A stretch of 64,000 nucleotides of DNA from Symsagittifera roscoffensis. Lineage: Eukaryota; Xenacoelomorpha; Acoela; Convolutidae. The stretch's first letter is position 1. Every line of letters starts with the position of its first letter. Positions 47,508 to 57,775 of the stretch are shown piece after piece. The DNA is taken from positions 23,858,539 through 23,922,538 of the forward strand of contig NC_087064.1 in assembly GCF_963678635.1 (NCBI RefSeq). The letters run 5' to 3'. A program made the translations under genes and the position numbers. The notes beneath the pieces were generated by a model. It ran no database searches. It was not told where the DNA came from and saw nothing but the letters and a program-made list of their open reading frames with translations.

Positions 47508-48479
47508 CCCCGCATCCAAGTTTAGGCGTAAATAATCGATTGTAACGGATTATTATGATGATTTTTTGACAATTATAATCGATTATAATTGCCAGCATTA
47601 GGTCGTTAAGGGATTTATAATTGATTATAATCGTGATATTTTCCAAGAGATTATTATCTCTTATAATTGATTATAATTGATTATAGTTCTTACTAAAAAC
47701 CCTTAAAATCAATTATAATTGATTATAATCGATTATAAACTCTTATTTTGCCGAAATTTTCTTATATTCGAAATATATCTTATGGGCGATTTTTTTGTGT
47801 CAATAAGAAAATCTCTAAAGGAGAGATCTCTTGAACACTTTGGTTCATCTGAACACAAAGTTATACCACGAAACAAAAGTTTCATAGAGATCCTTTCATA
47901 TGAGTGGAAAGGTTTTCGCGGTAGATGAAAAATAATTTTTCCGAATCAATCATGAAACTAAATCAATCTGCTGATGTTTTGGTGTTTAAAAAAGCTTAAA
48001 ATATGCATCACAAAACAACTCTAATGGGGAAGAAATGAAAAAAAAACTTATAAATTTGAATTAATTGGAAAATTTAAAAACATTTTTCTCATTTTTCATA
48101 GGAGCCAACGTACACAAAAAGCATAAAATATAAGCATTTTAGATGCAACTTCGAAGACGAAAATGGACAAAAAAAATGGATTTTAATCAATTATAATCAA
48201 TTCTAATGGTTTTTTGTGCAAAACTAATAAAATAGAAATTTGAATAAAAATAATGGATTATAATCAATTATAATCGATTATAATTGTATCAAAAAATAGA
48301 CGAATAAATAATCGATTAGTATCGATTATAATTGATTATAATTAATTATAATTTGAATTTAAAAAGAGAGATTATAATCAATTATTAATTGATTTAAATT
48401 GATTGTTTCTCAATTATATTGAGACTGGTACTAAAATCGTAATATAATCGATTATTAACGCTTGAAACTGGGTGCGGGA
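47508..48479. mobile_element. Element with inverted termini and ATAATCGATTATAAT motifs, E3 (intron 11)
   Basis: Left end ccccgcatccaagtttaggc, then gtaaataatcgatt; right end, reading inward on the other strand, tcccgcacccagtttcaagc, then gttaataatcgatt: about 34 bp with roughly six mismatches. The inner parts (47530-47760, 48175-48470) are packed with attataatcgattataat. Same plan and size (about 970 bp) as E1 and E2. No coding potential. Confidence 0.65.
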
Positions 48480-50092
48480 CCACAATTATCAAAAAAACTC
48501 TAACCTGAGCTTTGATTTGCTGTAATACTGATGCAAATTGAACAGTTATCTATCTATGCACAAAATACAGAGTAGAAATAATTTGGAATTCTTTGTTTCG
48601 AAAAAACCATAGAAACATAACAAGAAAACAGAAGATAAATATACACCACACACGTATAAAGTTAAACTTAAACGCATTATTTTTGATATTGAAAGCTTAT
48701 TTTTCATATTTTTGTCCAATCTTAAAACCTCATCAAAACCAGTTTACCTAGTGAACAGCGCGCAATTCACATTTTTTGAATTCGTCGAAAACAAAAATTT
48801 CAAATCTTAAAACAAATAAACTGGTTATTTAAAAAGAAGTTTAACATTTTCTTTTTCTCAGAGGTAAAGCCTGCTTAAAGCATTTATTGTGTGCCAATAA
48901 GCTTTAACGCTGTTCGCCACACCATTTTTTCATACGTCTTATTTTTCAAAACTTCTTATTTGATATTGGCAGTCAAAAACACTCTTACTATGCAGCGATC
49001 ATGGCGGAAAATTTCATTCAAATATTTTAGTTTCCTCAGTTGCAATCAACTTACTCCAGATAATCTAAAACAAAATTTAGAACATCAACTAGAACGGTTC
49101 TATAATAGTTTTTACTGTAATGTCATCAAAGGCATAGTTTACTCCTCAGCATTTTTTTCTGATTGCACTCTTTGTTAACATGTTTTCGCAACTTATGTAA
49201 AGATTTTTCAGGGCATGAACAGCTGAACAGCTTTTTGTATGTTATTGGTAATATTGAAAAGTAAATGAAATTATTTTTCTTGTCGCAAATTTTCATTTAA
49301 CACTTAAAGGAATTCAAGTAACAAAGTTTAACTAAACTTTGTTTAATAAAAACTTCTGATTTTATAATGATCCCAAAATTTAATACAATTTTTAAAAAAA
49401 ATTGAAACTCGAAAAAGTAATAAAAAAATTGCCACGCATAAAAAATTTAACATCATAGGACAAAGTTTCGAAGCGCATAAAGTGCATGAATGGCATAAAA
49501 CTTCAGGAGTAATGATGGGCAGGTACAACATCTTCTCCCATATGTACTCGGAAATCCATATCTTCATTGGAGTATATTTTTTTTGTAAACTATCGTTTGA
49601 TTGCCAAATCTAGTCTGAATTTAAAAACAGACCCCAAGCAAATAAAAAAACAGACTTATGTTTTGAGCACTTTTCAAAAAGTTTGACCAAAAACTTGCAT
49701 TTTTCGACGCTCGCTCCTCAAATTTAGTTATTTTGGTGCTAAAGGCGGCTCTAGGAACTTTTTGAACTTGGCCAGTCAAAATGGCTGTCGTAAAATTATA
49801 GCAAAGGAAGACCCTTTGAAAAAGTTTGGCAATCACAATTGAAGGCGGAGGAAGCGGTCGCTTCAACGCCCCCGCTCCAAACCCCTTGGCACGCTACTCA
49901 TTCCGTCACATCTTCTGAAAATAAAAAAAATGAAATTGAAACTTTCTTATAATTTTTGTAGTTCTTTACCAAAGATGAAAGAACCAAGTTGTAGAAAATT
50001 TGAAAAAATAGAGTCAATATTGTAATTAACTTAATGCCCCACATTTTAAATACTTTCAAGGATGTTCGCAAAGCTTGAGTTCAACTTAATTT

Positions 50093-50438
50093 GGAATCCT
50101 GCTTGTGTTAGGTTTCAATTAGAAAAAATGTCGACCTTTTTACCTGACTGCTAGTTATTTGAGATTCCTCTGCTTTTTCTAGTGACTAGCAAAACCACTT
50201 CAGTATTGAAATGGGATCCTTCTTGTGTTTGATTTCAATTAAAAAAATTGTCGACCTCTTAAACTGACTGCTGATTACTTGCGAGTACTCGGCTTCTTCT
50301 GGTGGCTAGCAAAAACACTTCAGTATTGAAATTGGATCCTTCTTGTGTTTGATTTCAATTTAAAAAGTTGTCGACCTCTTAAACTGACTGCTGGTTACTT
50401 GCGAGTACTCGGCTTCTTCTGGTGGCTAGCAAAAACAC
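50093..50438. repeat. Three-copy tandem repeat, 120-bp unit (intron 11)
   Basis: cttgtgttnnnttcaatt starts at 50102, 50222 and 50342, exactly 120 bp apart. Units share gtcgacctcttaaactgact, gagtactcggcttcttctgg and ctagcaaaaacactt. Copies two and three are nearly identical; copy one is more diverged. Confidence 0.85.
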
Positions 50439-50594
50439 TCGAAAATTCAAACAATAAAAATGTTCATGCTTTTTTAAAAAATTTTCATATCAGAATTGAT
50501 ATAACACTCAATGAAGAAGATAATTTTATTTATGCAATACAGAGTCATCCAGGAAAATTCTCAACAGAACATATTAGCTTGAAATGGAACAGGA

Positions 50595-50936
50595 ACAGAA
50601 CCCACCCCCCTCAGGGACACGACCGCCTCACCAGCCAAAGGGTCCCCCCTTTAGTGTTCTTTTATGACATCTATTTTCGGCTGAATAACCCTATAGTTTT
50701 CACATTTTTTTAAAGTGCCTTGTGCGCCAACTTTGAAGGGGAGCACACGCCGAGAAAGCGCACTTTTTTGGCTAAAATTTTCCACAAATTCCCTAAAAAA
50801 GTTTGTGACCTGTTTTTCGGTAAATCAATTTGTTTTGTTCGACCAAGAAAAAGTCGACAAAAGTATCGAAAAGTTTTTGAAAATCCGTCCTCCCCCCCCC
50901 CCCAAGAAAAAATTAGATCCGCCTCCGTTCAAAATA
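50595..50936 (-). repeat. hAT-like element, degraded, close to exon 12
   Basis: Colinear with the minus copy at 46172: cccctcagggacacgaccgc, agggtccccccttt, aaagtgccttgtgcgccaac, gagcacacgccgagaaagcg, tgttcgaccaagaaaaag and ttagatccgcctccg. The plus-strand frames over it (50715-50968) are repeat-derived. It ends about 70 bp before exon 12. Confidence 0.55.
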
Positions 50937-51003
50937 TAAAGCAAATGGTTTTTTTAAAATTCAGATAACAAATTCTCTCCGTAACAGACATTTTTTTTTT
51001 CAG

Positions 51004-51227
51004 GAATTTCAGAAAGACAACCCACAGCTAACATACAAAGTCATGTCATCATTCACAGCAGGCCAAATATCCACGGCCCACACCGACAGTCCGTCTAACC
51101 GAAACATACCTCAAACTCACATCATCAATCATTTGCCTAGTACTGCTGCCAGATCCAAGCTCCGAGAGCACACGAGTAAAATCGAAACTAATAGTGGCGG
51201 AAAAGCGAACAGTGATGAACAGTATTG
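51004..51227 (+). CDS. NMDA-type glutamate receptor subunit, exon 12 (extended M1-M2 cytoplasmic loop)
   Basis: Residues 688-762. Acceptor gacatttttttttttcag|GAA in phase 0 and donor gtgagt in phase 2 (split Trp codon). It encodes a polar, low-hydrophobicity stretch rich in Ser, Thr, Asn, Gln and His (for example SSFTAGQISTAHTDSPSNRN and RSKLREHTSKIETNSGGKAN). By position it is the intracellular loop between M1 and the pore loop, which is short (roughly 20-30 residues) in known subunits; here, with the end of exon 11, it is about 90. It contains several Ser/Thr next to basic residues. At 224 nt it cannot be skipped without a frameshift. It has no recognisable domain, so it is the least certain exon by homology but has strong splice sites. 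Confidence 0.72.
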
Positions 51228-51674
51228 GTGAGTCTGTTTTTTTTGTTCGTTTTCAAACTAATTATTAAAATCTGACATTTGCTCAAGATTTAAGTACTTT
51301 GTAATAAAAAAAAACGTGAACCTAGCTTACATCATCAAGGAAATGCTTCAGAACTATGGGGTTGTTTGGTTTATTTCGGATTACCAATTATCTTATAAAA
51401 CTAGAAAGAAGTCGCGTGTGTAAGCTGAACGCTTTCAGTCATACGTCTTCTAAGTTCTGCGAAAAACTGGTCTGAGATTTTTGAAGCCAGGTAAAGAATT
51501 ATCTTTCTTGGTAAAAAGTCTCCTAATTATGTAATGTACTTGAATCTATACGGGATAAAATCTTGTTTTGTTTATTATTTAGGTTCATGATTTACTATTT
51601 AGAGCACAACCAAGTATTACTATTGAGTAATTTAAACAATGCTTATGTTTCTGTTTGTCTTTGCTGTCGTATAG

Positions 51675-51879
51675 GTACGGGATGTCTTCGTCGCTTCAGT
51701 CGGTGTTCGGCATCCTCTTTCTTCACACTCTGCCGACTAAGATGCCGAGGGGTTTCGCCACCAAGTGCATCCTCTTCCTCTGGGCTGGCATATCTCTCCT
51801 CGTAGTCGCCTGCTACACCGCCAATCTCGCCTCATTCATGACAGGCAGACTCACTTACCTCGACTTGGACATTGCTGTG
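51675..51879 (+). CDS. NMDA-type glutamate receptor subunit, exon 13 (pore loop M2, M3 gate)
   Basis: Residues 762-830. Acceptor ctgtcgtatag|G completes Trp762; the donor gtttgt (phase 0) is non-ideal but phase-consistent. SLQSVFGILFLHTLPTKMPR is the re-entrant pore loop: it aligns with GluN3's L-x-x-x-Y-A-x-L-F-G-R-T...K-P-P-K better than with GluN1/GluN2. The position of the selectivity-filter Asn is Leu778, followed by His779. CILFLWAGISLLVVACYTAN continuing LASFM is M3 with the gating motif (usually SYTANLAAF) written as CYTANLASF. The exon is GC-rich and has a competing open frame, but only this frame gives the receptor core. Confidence 0.95.
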
Positions 51880-53791
51880 GTTTGTTGTTCCCGTCGAACC
51901 AAATTTTAATGGACTATTTAGAACTAAAAACAAACTACTCGTCTTCAACGTCAAACTTCGACGTTGAGCTTCGACATCAAATTATAAAAATGTTTCTCTC
52001 CTCGAATAAATTCGACTGCAAGTTTTTTTGTAGCCATTTTGACTCTTGAAACTCCTCTATGAAGTCCAAGGTACTTTTTTTTCTTATATTTTGTTTTTGA
52101 GTTTTAACTTTGTACTTTTGGCGCGACTTGTCATTGGACTGTGTAAAATTGCGTGCTTATCTCCCCAAAAACACCTAAAATGTTTAGAAGTTACCAAGTT
52201 CGCCTTTTGGTTTGTAAGCATTTTCTGAATTCTAGAGACAATGATGTAGTTTGAAAACATGCTTTGATAAATATATGTTGGTTCGGATGTTTTAGTTGAC
52301 TTCGCGGATTTCGCTGTTTGCCTCTGCGATCGCGTTTTTGATTTGAAACTGTTGAACTTTGCTTTTCATGGCTGTACATTGATCCCCATCTCAAGATTGA
52401 CCCGCTGGACACGCAAATGATTTTCATTTGATACTTTTTTACAAAATTCAATTTACAGCCCCCTGCTTAAAGTCCCACCGTTAATCATCGATATTTCTGT
52501 AGTATCCAAGTGATTGCTGATTCAGAAATTTTGCATCGCTAAACCTGCCATGTCCCATGGCTGACAAAAATTTCCCCGAAAATAATCAAGAGCTTAACTC
52601 AATTTATTATCACTGATAAGAGAGTCCGTTTTTAGCCACTACAAGATCTAATTGTCTAGGGGTAAGTGGCTCAGTTGAAGGTTGCGCAATCAAAGATAGC
52701 TTGCAATTTGGTTATACTTTTTTAGGTAAGAAATCCGCAAAACTCATCGCTAATTTATCGCCAAAAAACCGCTATTTTATTTGAATTAGCAAAGTTACTT
52801 CTAAAAATTGCAATAGTGTTGGATCGCTATGGAAAAGCGCTAGATCATGATTGGCGATCACTGTTTTTGCGAATTTTCAGCACTATAACTTTCACCGAGA
52901 GATCAACCCGGTCTTCAAAAAAAATCAGCACGAAATCCAATACTATTGACCTGATGACAAAACTGGCAAGTTTTTTTTATAGTTATGAAAACCTTTCCTT
53001 TTTGCAAAAACTTTAGCTCGGGTGCCTTGAAGGCAAATTGGGGAAGAGAAATTAAGTCAATGGTGTTTTCCGCTAATCAGAATTAACTATTTCCATTAAA
53101 GCACATAGAGTTCAAAAGAAACCATTGATTTGAAAGAACTCAACTTTGTCTGCTTAGGTCGGACGATATTTGTTTTTGTCTTCCACCCCAGCAATAAAAT
53201 CGAACTAAATTTGCTAGATGTAAAATGCTCGATTCTTATTGGCTGAAAACTCCAACTAGGAGCCAAGTTAAAATCTACCCCTCCTCCCCCAAATTGCTTG
53301 GGGGGATGTTAACTTGGTTCGATCTATCAAGCATATCTTACACCAATTAATTTCAGATAATTCAAGCTTAGATTAATTTAACAATCAGTTTTTTTATTTC
53401 GAGATTTTAAAAAATGATATTCAAAACAAGGGATCATAGGGATAAATTGAGAAACTATGTTTAACAACTGCTTGTATGTGAATTAGAAAAACGGTCGGAC
53501 AAAGTTTTTTGTCGTCTATCAAAAATAGTTTAAGTTATTGGTCACATAAATCAAAATTAAATTAACTATATATTGTTTGATAAAACTAACTAAAAAGGCT
53601 TAAAACTAGGGGAAAAACAAAGAACTGAAAAAATTCTTTTTCATTTGACTACTTTCATGTGCGCTTATCGAGTGCTTATTGGAGTGCTCGCAAGTAGCAG
53701 TAAAAGTTAAAATCTGTGTCTGTTGGCGATGGAAATTTACTGATACCACTTTGAAGTGAAATTCTGAATAAAATGCGTATGCGCTGTTCAG
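51880..53791 (+). other. Intron 13, no recognised feature
   Basis: Between exons 13 and 14, about 1.9 kb. I see no dispersed repeat of the families above and no exon that would fit between phase-0 ends of exons 13 and 14. Short open frames (51880-52450) show no family resemblance. The S2 text joins directly across it. Confidence 0.5.
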
Positions 53792-53937
53792 ATGATCAAT
53801 TCCCAGAAGGTGTACAGTTATGGTGCTGTGAAGGGCAGTAGTGTGCAGAAGTATATCACTGAACAGTGGGCTCACATGGGACCCATGCTGGCCAACAACC
53901 TGGTCGGATCTGCTTCAGACGCATTCCTCAAACTCAA
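53792..53937 (+). CDS. NMDA-type glutamate receptor subunit, exon 14 (ligand-binding lobe S2)
   Basis: Residues 831-879. Acceptor gcgctgttcag|ATG in phase 0. VYSYGAVKGSSVQKYI is the S2 start: family pattern (F/Y)-x-(Y/F)-(G/A)-x-V-x-x-(S/G)-(S/T)-x-x-x-(Y/F). Ser847-Val848 match GluN1 Ser688-Val689 (glycine site) rather than the Ser-Thr pair of glutamate-binding GluN2. The remainder, AHMGPMLANNLVGSASDAFL, fits the helix pair before the L-D-A-F strand. The donor is gtgaga, followed at once by a (GA)n microsatellite (53938-53966). The phase-2 AA joins A of exon 15 to give Lys879. Confidence 0.9.
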
Positions 53938-53966
53938 GTGAGAGAGAGAGAGAAAGAGAGAGAGAG
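53938..53966 (+). repeat. (GA)n microsatellite at the exon 14 donor
   Basis: The donor GTGAGA of exon 14 is the first part of gtgagagagagagaaagaga..., about 13 GA units with one interruption. Repeat length changes here would alter the intron side of the 5' splice site directly. Confidence 0.85.
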
Positions 53967-54640
53967 AACCTACATCTAATTGTAGCTTATACTGTCCTTT
54001 TGGTTTTACCAAACCCCCTGCCCCACGCCAATCTAAATGGATATTATGCAGCTCCGCGCTTTTAAATTTTCTTTCAGTTTTAAAAACATTGCTTCATTTT
54101 GGCCGCCGTCATGACATTATTCTGCGTTTTTCAAGGATATTGATCCAAATTTGAGAAAATATACCATGCAGTTTTTCATCTTTAGGGCGAGCCAGTAAAG
54201 AAAAAGACCAAAAACTTCATCAAAAACATCTATTTATGTATTTAAACGAATTCTGAACCTCTAAAAGACGATTAGCTGGTTTTAAACTTATCATATTTAT
54301 TGGGAAAAAAATATAGTTTGATCCACGTACTTTTTAAATAACATCAGTATGAATGCAAAATTTGAAAACAGTTTTTTTTCCCGTACCAATAAAACATTTC
54401 CGAAAAAATTAAATTGCTTTGTTGAAAAGAAAAACATGTTTTTAAAATGTTGAACTGTTTTTTAATGCTCAAGAAAACGAATAGAAAAGACTCATCATGA
54501 ACATCGCATTACTATGCAAGCTTTTTTCGAAGCATAAACGCTAAAATCTATTGAAAAAATCTCTGAATACAGAGAACAAATTAAGTGTCATGTGACGTTT
54601 TTAACGGATAAGTGTTTCACAGTAAGAGAACTTTTTTTAG

Positions 54641-54846
54641 AAACGGAACCCTGGACGCCTACTTTGACGATGCCCCGATAGTGTACTGGGAGGTGGCGAA
54701 TGACCCCGACTGTAAACTGGTGGCCGTTGGCAACACTTTCGGAGACGACTACTATGGAATAGTGGTGTCCAACATGGCAGACTTCGACGGCATGTACGTC
54801 ACCCTGAATGAACACATCAACCGATACAGAGACAGTCTATATCTGG
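54641..54846 (+). CDS. NMDA-type glutamate receptor subunit, exon 15 (S2, last exon found; gene incomplete)
   Basis: Residues 879-947 plus one base. Acceptor gaactttttttag|A; donor gtgagt at 54847 (phase 1; another gtgagc lies 4 bp on). NGTLDAYFDDAPIVYW matches L-D-A-F-I-x-D-x-A-x-L-x-Y: Asp889 is the ligand amino-group contact of NMDA-type subunits, and the preceding residue is Asp where GluN1 has the glutamate-excluding Trp. DPDCKLVAVGNTF then DDYYGIVV resembles GluN3 (D-A-D-C-K-L-x-x-V-G-x-P-F...G-Y-G-I-x). Cys903 should pair with a Cys just before M4. That Cys, M4 and the C-terminus were not found to the right. Confidence 0.93.
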
Positions 54847-55854
54847 GTGAGTGAGCTGTTCACACCACAAATGAACAAACATCTACAGTTGATGAAAAAT
54901 GGATGGCAATATGACCTTGAGTAGCCTTGTAGGTCAAAAAACGCTTCTTCTTTTTTGGTTAATTTGTATAATGACAATATTTACGAGCTGAATTGTGTTG
55001 AAAAACTAATGTCCGAGATCAAGATAAGAAGTTTCAAGTACCTAATTTTGTTCAGATTCGTTTACCTAAGAAATAATATGCTAACATTTGGACATTAAAA
55101 GCAAATGATCAAGCCGTGCTGTGTCACAGAGATACGAATAGTCGGAGAACATATGGCAAGTCCAAAATAGAAAAAAAAACATTGGATTTCAAAATAACCC
55201 GAAAATTTGCAGAACGATTAAATGATTAAAAAAGATGAAAGTGACACAACATACTCAGCCAATTATTAATTGAAAAGTATTTTTAGAAAACTAAGTCAGT
55301 TTTTGCAAAAAAAAACATTTTTCAGTTAAGAATTAGAGTAATTTTTACCGAGGAATTGAGACTGTAATTTTGGCCAGTAAAAAAAAACTAGTACAATTAC
55401 CTTAAGACACTTTAACGCAGTTTAAGATTTTGAAACGCATCTTTTTAACAAAAATTTTACTTATGAATATTACAAAACTGTAAAGTAAAAACCTTAAAAA
55501 AGTATCAATTTTGAAAACGCCCTGAAAAAATTTACAAGAAAACTTAACCTTAAAAATTTACCAAAAAATTTGATAAATTATCTATATTTCTTAACATTCA
55601 AATAAATTGACCTGAAAATGTTTTCTAACAGCTCAGCTAAATGTACCTTGTTTCTTGAAATTGGCAAAAGTTGTAGGCTAGGTTCACCTGAGTGATAAAA
55701 CAAATTTGGGTAAACTGTCTACTCCTTGAGGTAAAAATTTGCTTATTGCTAACTTCTCTAAGGTAATGATAACAATTTAGACTGTTTTTTGTAAATTGTT
55801 TTCAGAAATAAATTGTTTTCTATTAGATGAGTTTAAAAAATGAATGCAACAAGG

Positions 55855-56405
55855 ATAACCGGTTGCTCTGCAGTAAGTACAGAATGTTCCGACCGTAATC
55901 ATTAAAAAATGCAATTTTTTCTGCATTGTAGTATCCGCTTTAGCGTTGGATGCGATTTGAAAATTTACAAACGCGTAGAAGGTTAGTGAATTAGACAAAC
56001 AAACAAAAAACTAAAATTATATAAAATTAAAAATTGTAAAAATAGTTTTATAATTTTTGCAAAATGATTTAATTTTCTTAAAATTTTTTTTCATGCAAAC
56101 AAAGCTCACAAATTATTGATATCCGAAAAAGGTGTCTAGTAAATTCAAGTTTTGTAGGCTAAGAGTTTTAATAAAAAATATTTATATTACGATTGCTACT
56201 CGATTGCTTTACTCGCCCAGTTTTTCTCGACACTGGGAGCTGTGTTTGAAAAATTTCAGTGCCTATCGAGTCACGACTGAAAGCACTTTAACATGATATG
56301 TCACTCAACCCAGTCTGATGATTAATTGTGGTAACTGATTTTGCGTTAAAAAAACTGAAACACACCCGAATGTAAAATTATTCCCCATTTTCAATAGACG
56401 TAGCA
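55855..56405. repeat. Dispersed repeat related to 30375-31735
   Basis: Shares agaatgttccgaccgtaatc, aatttacaaacgcgtagaag, attgctttactcgcccag, and aaacacacccgaatgt with the composite repeat in intron 2. The middle is shorter, with a single copy of the unit that is duplicated there. The stretch from 54847 to 55850 before it is plain AT-rich sequence with no recognisable exon. Confidence 0.45.
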
Positions 56406-56438
56406 GCAAGACTATTTTATCAGAGCAAATCCCTGATT

Positions 56439-57091
56439 GTTCCGACTATCTTTTAAAATTATTGTTTTTTTTTGTCGAAAACGATCAAGCAATTGAAAAA
56501 ACACATTTTTTCCACTTTTTCTTTTGTTTATATCCTGCACTTTATTAAATACAACTTGATAATCTTGAGTTTGGTAATGCAACATAATAAGTAGAAAATG
56601 TGTAGCGCCAATTCAATTTGCAGAGTTTTTTGCCACTTAACTTCTAATGGTACGAATATATCGCGCGTTAATTACCCCAATATGACAAAACTGGCAATTT
56701 TCAAACTACCATAACTTTACGAAACATGATCTATCGTAAAATAAGACTGCTCTTATAAAAACGAAGCTTTGGGTTTTCTAAGTTTCTCTAAACGTCTTTG
56801 AAAAAATGTTCATTTTTCAAAAACTGAAAATTTTCAGAAAAAATGAATAAAAAAGTTATAATTTCTTAAATTTTATTTACAAAAACTGTTCTCCAATACG
56901 CTATATTAGACACAAAATGATAAATGTGGCACCTAGCAATGTATTGAAGAGACTAAAAAAAGATGCTTAAACTCAATTTGTAACGATTTTTAAGGAATTT
57001 GATCAAAAACTACTAGTTTAAAAGCCCAAATTTGTCTGGAGAAAAAAAACCCGAGCACAAAGATTCCATCAATTTCTTTGGCAGTTCCATT
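56439..57091 (-). mobile_element. GTTCCGAC-family element, minus orientation, cut by the tandem-array breakpoint
   Basis: Starts gttccgactatcttt (56439) after the family tail, and shows tatcgcgcgttaattacccc, actaccataactttacgaaa, acccgagcacaaa and ggcagttcc (about 57090). From aactggcaattttc (56689) onward the sequence is repeated in each unit of the downstream array, while the part before it is present once only. Confidence 0.6.
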
Positions 57092-57461
57092 TGTTGTTTG
57101 TTTGCAAGGTAGTTAGTTACTTCAATTTAGAATATAGTTAAAATTTTGAATCTGAATTTTGTTCTGCTGTCCTGCTTTTTTCAAACAAATATATATGTTT
57201 TACGAGTTTTTATCAAGAGGTGCTGGAAAATGCGAAAGGTCATACGGTTTCTCACAAAACCCAAATGCTAGGGCTACTACTCAAATTGATTTGAAAATTT
57301 CTCATTCGAGTGGATTGCTAAAACTAAAAAGAGTTACGGAAATTGTCCTCTCCCTTATATGGTGGTCTTAGAACTTTTATCAGAACTTTTTTCAATTTTG
57401 TAGAGGGAACAAAACAGTTAAATCAGCAATCAAATTTTGATCACTTTTATTTTTTTTCAGC

Positions 57462-57775
57462 AACCTCGCTGGGCGAATGACAAGGAGACGGATCTCTTAT
57501 AGACAGTGAACTTGAAAATGATTAAAACAAAAAAGTGAAGGCCTTTTAGAGGGCAAGTAAAGAATTAGGAGTTAAACGAATAAATGCTTCACAAAATTCT
57601 TGCCTTTAAATCAAACGGAAATAAAACTAACTGCTTTAATAAGCAAATATTCAATATTTTTTCTAATTGGGTACCTTTTTTCTCCTTTGGTTGCTTAAAT
57701 TGTTTCTCATAATTGCCTATTAAGTTCACTGTCTGGATCAAACACGTCTCTTTGTCATTCGCCCCTTGCCGTATA
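57462..57775. repeat. Inverted repeat inside each 2.9-kb unit (arms about 45 bp)
   Basis: Left arm at about 57470-57515 (gggcgaatgacaaggagacg ... gacagtgaactt) and right arm at about 57724-57768 (aagttcactgtctgg ... cgtctctttgtcattcgccc) are reverse complements with several mismatches and a gap, about 210 bp apart. The same pair is present in units 2 and 3. It could form a long-looped hairpin. Confidence 0.65.

Noticed and set aside
50715-50968. Pro-rich frames ending in PPPPPKKK
   Set aside because: They are read from a C-run inside a degraded hAT-like element.
54889-54912. Possible tiny next exon after a 42-bp intron (ctacag|TT GAT GAA AAA TGG), which would give V-D-E-K-W-M and resemble the D-K-W motif that follows S2 in relatives
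   Set aside because: The frame stops three codons later, the intron would be far shorter than any other in the gene (minimum 212 bp), and only three residues match. Probably chance.
57159-57371. 70-codon plus-strand frame repeated in each 2.9-kb unit (MFCCPAFFKQIYMFYEFLSR...)
   Set aside because: Conservation among units reflects recent duplication, not selection. No membrane-segment or family pattern fits the missing M4 of the receptor.
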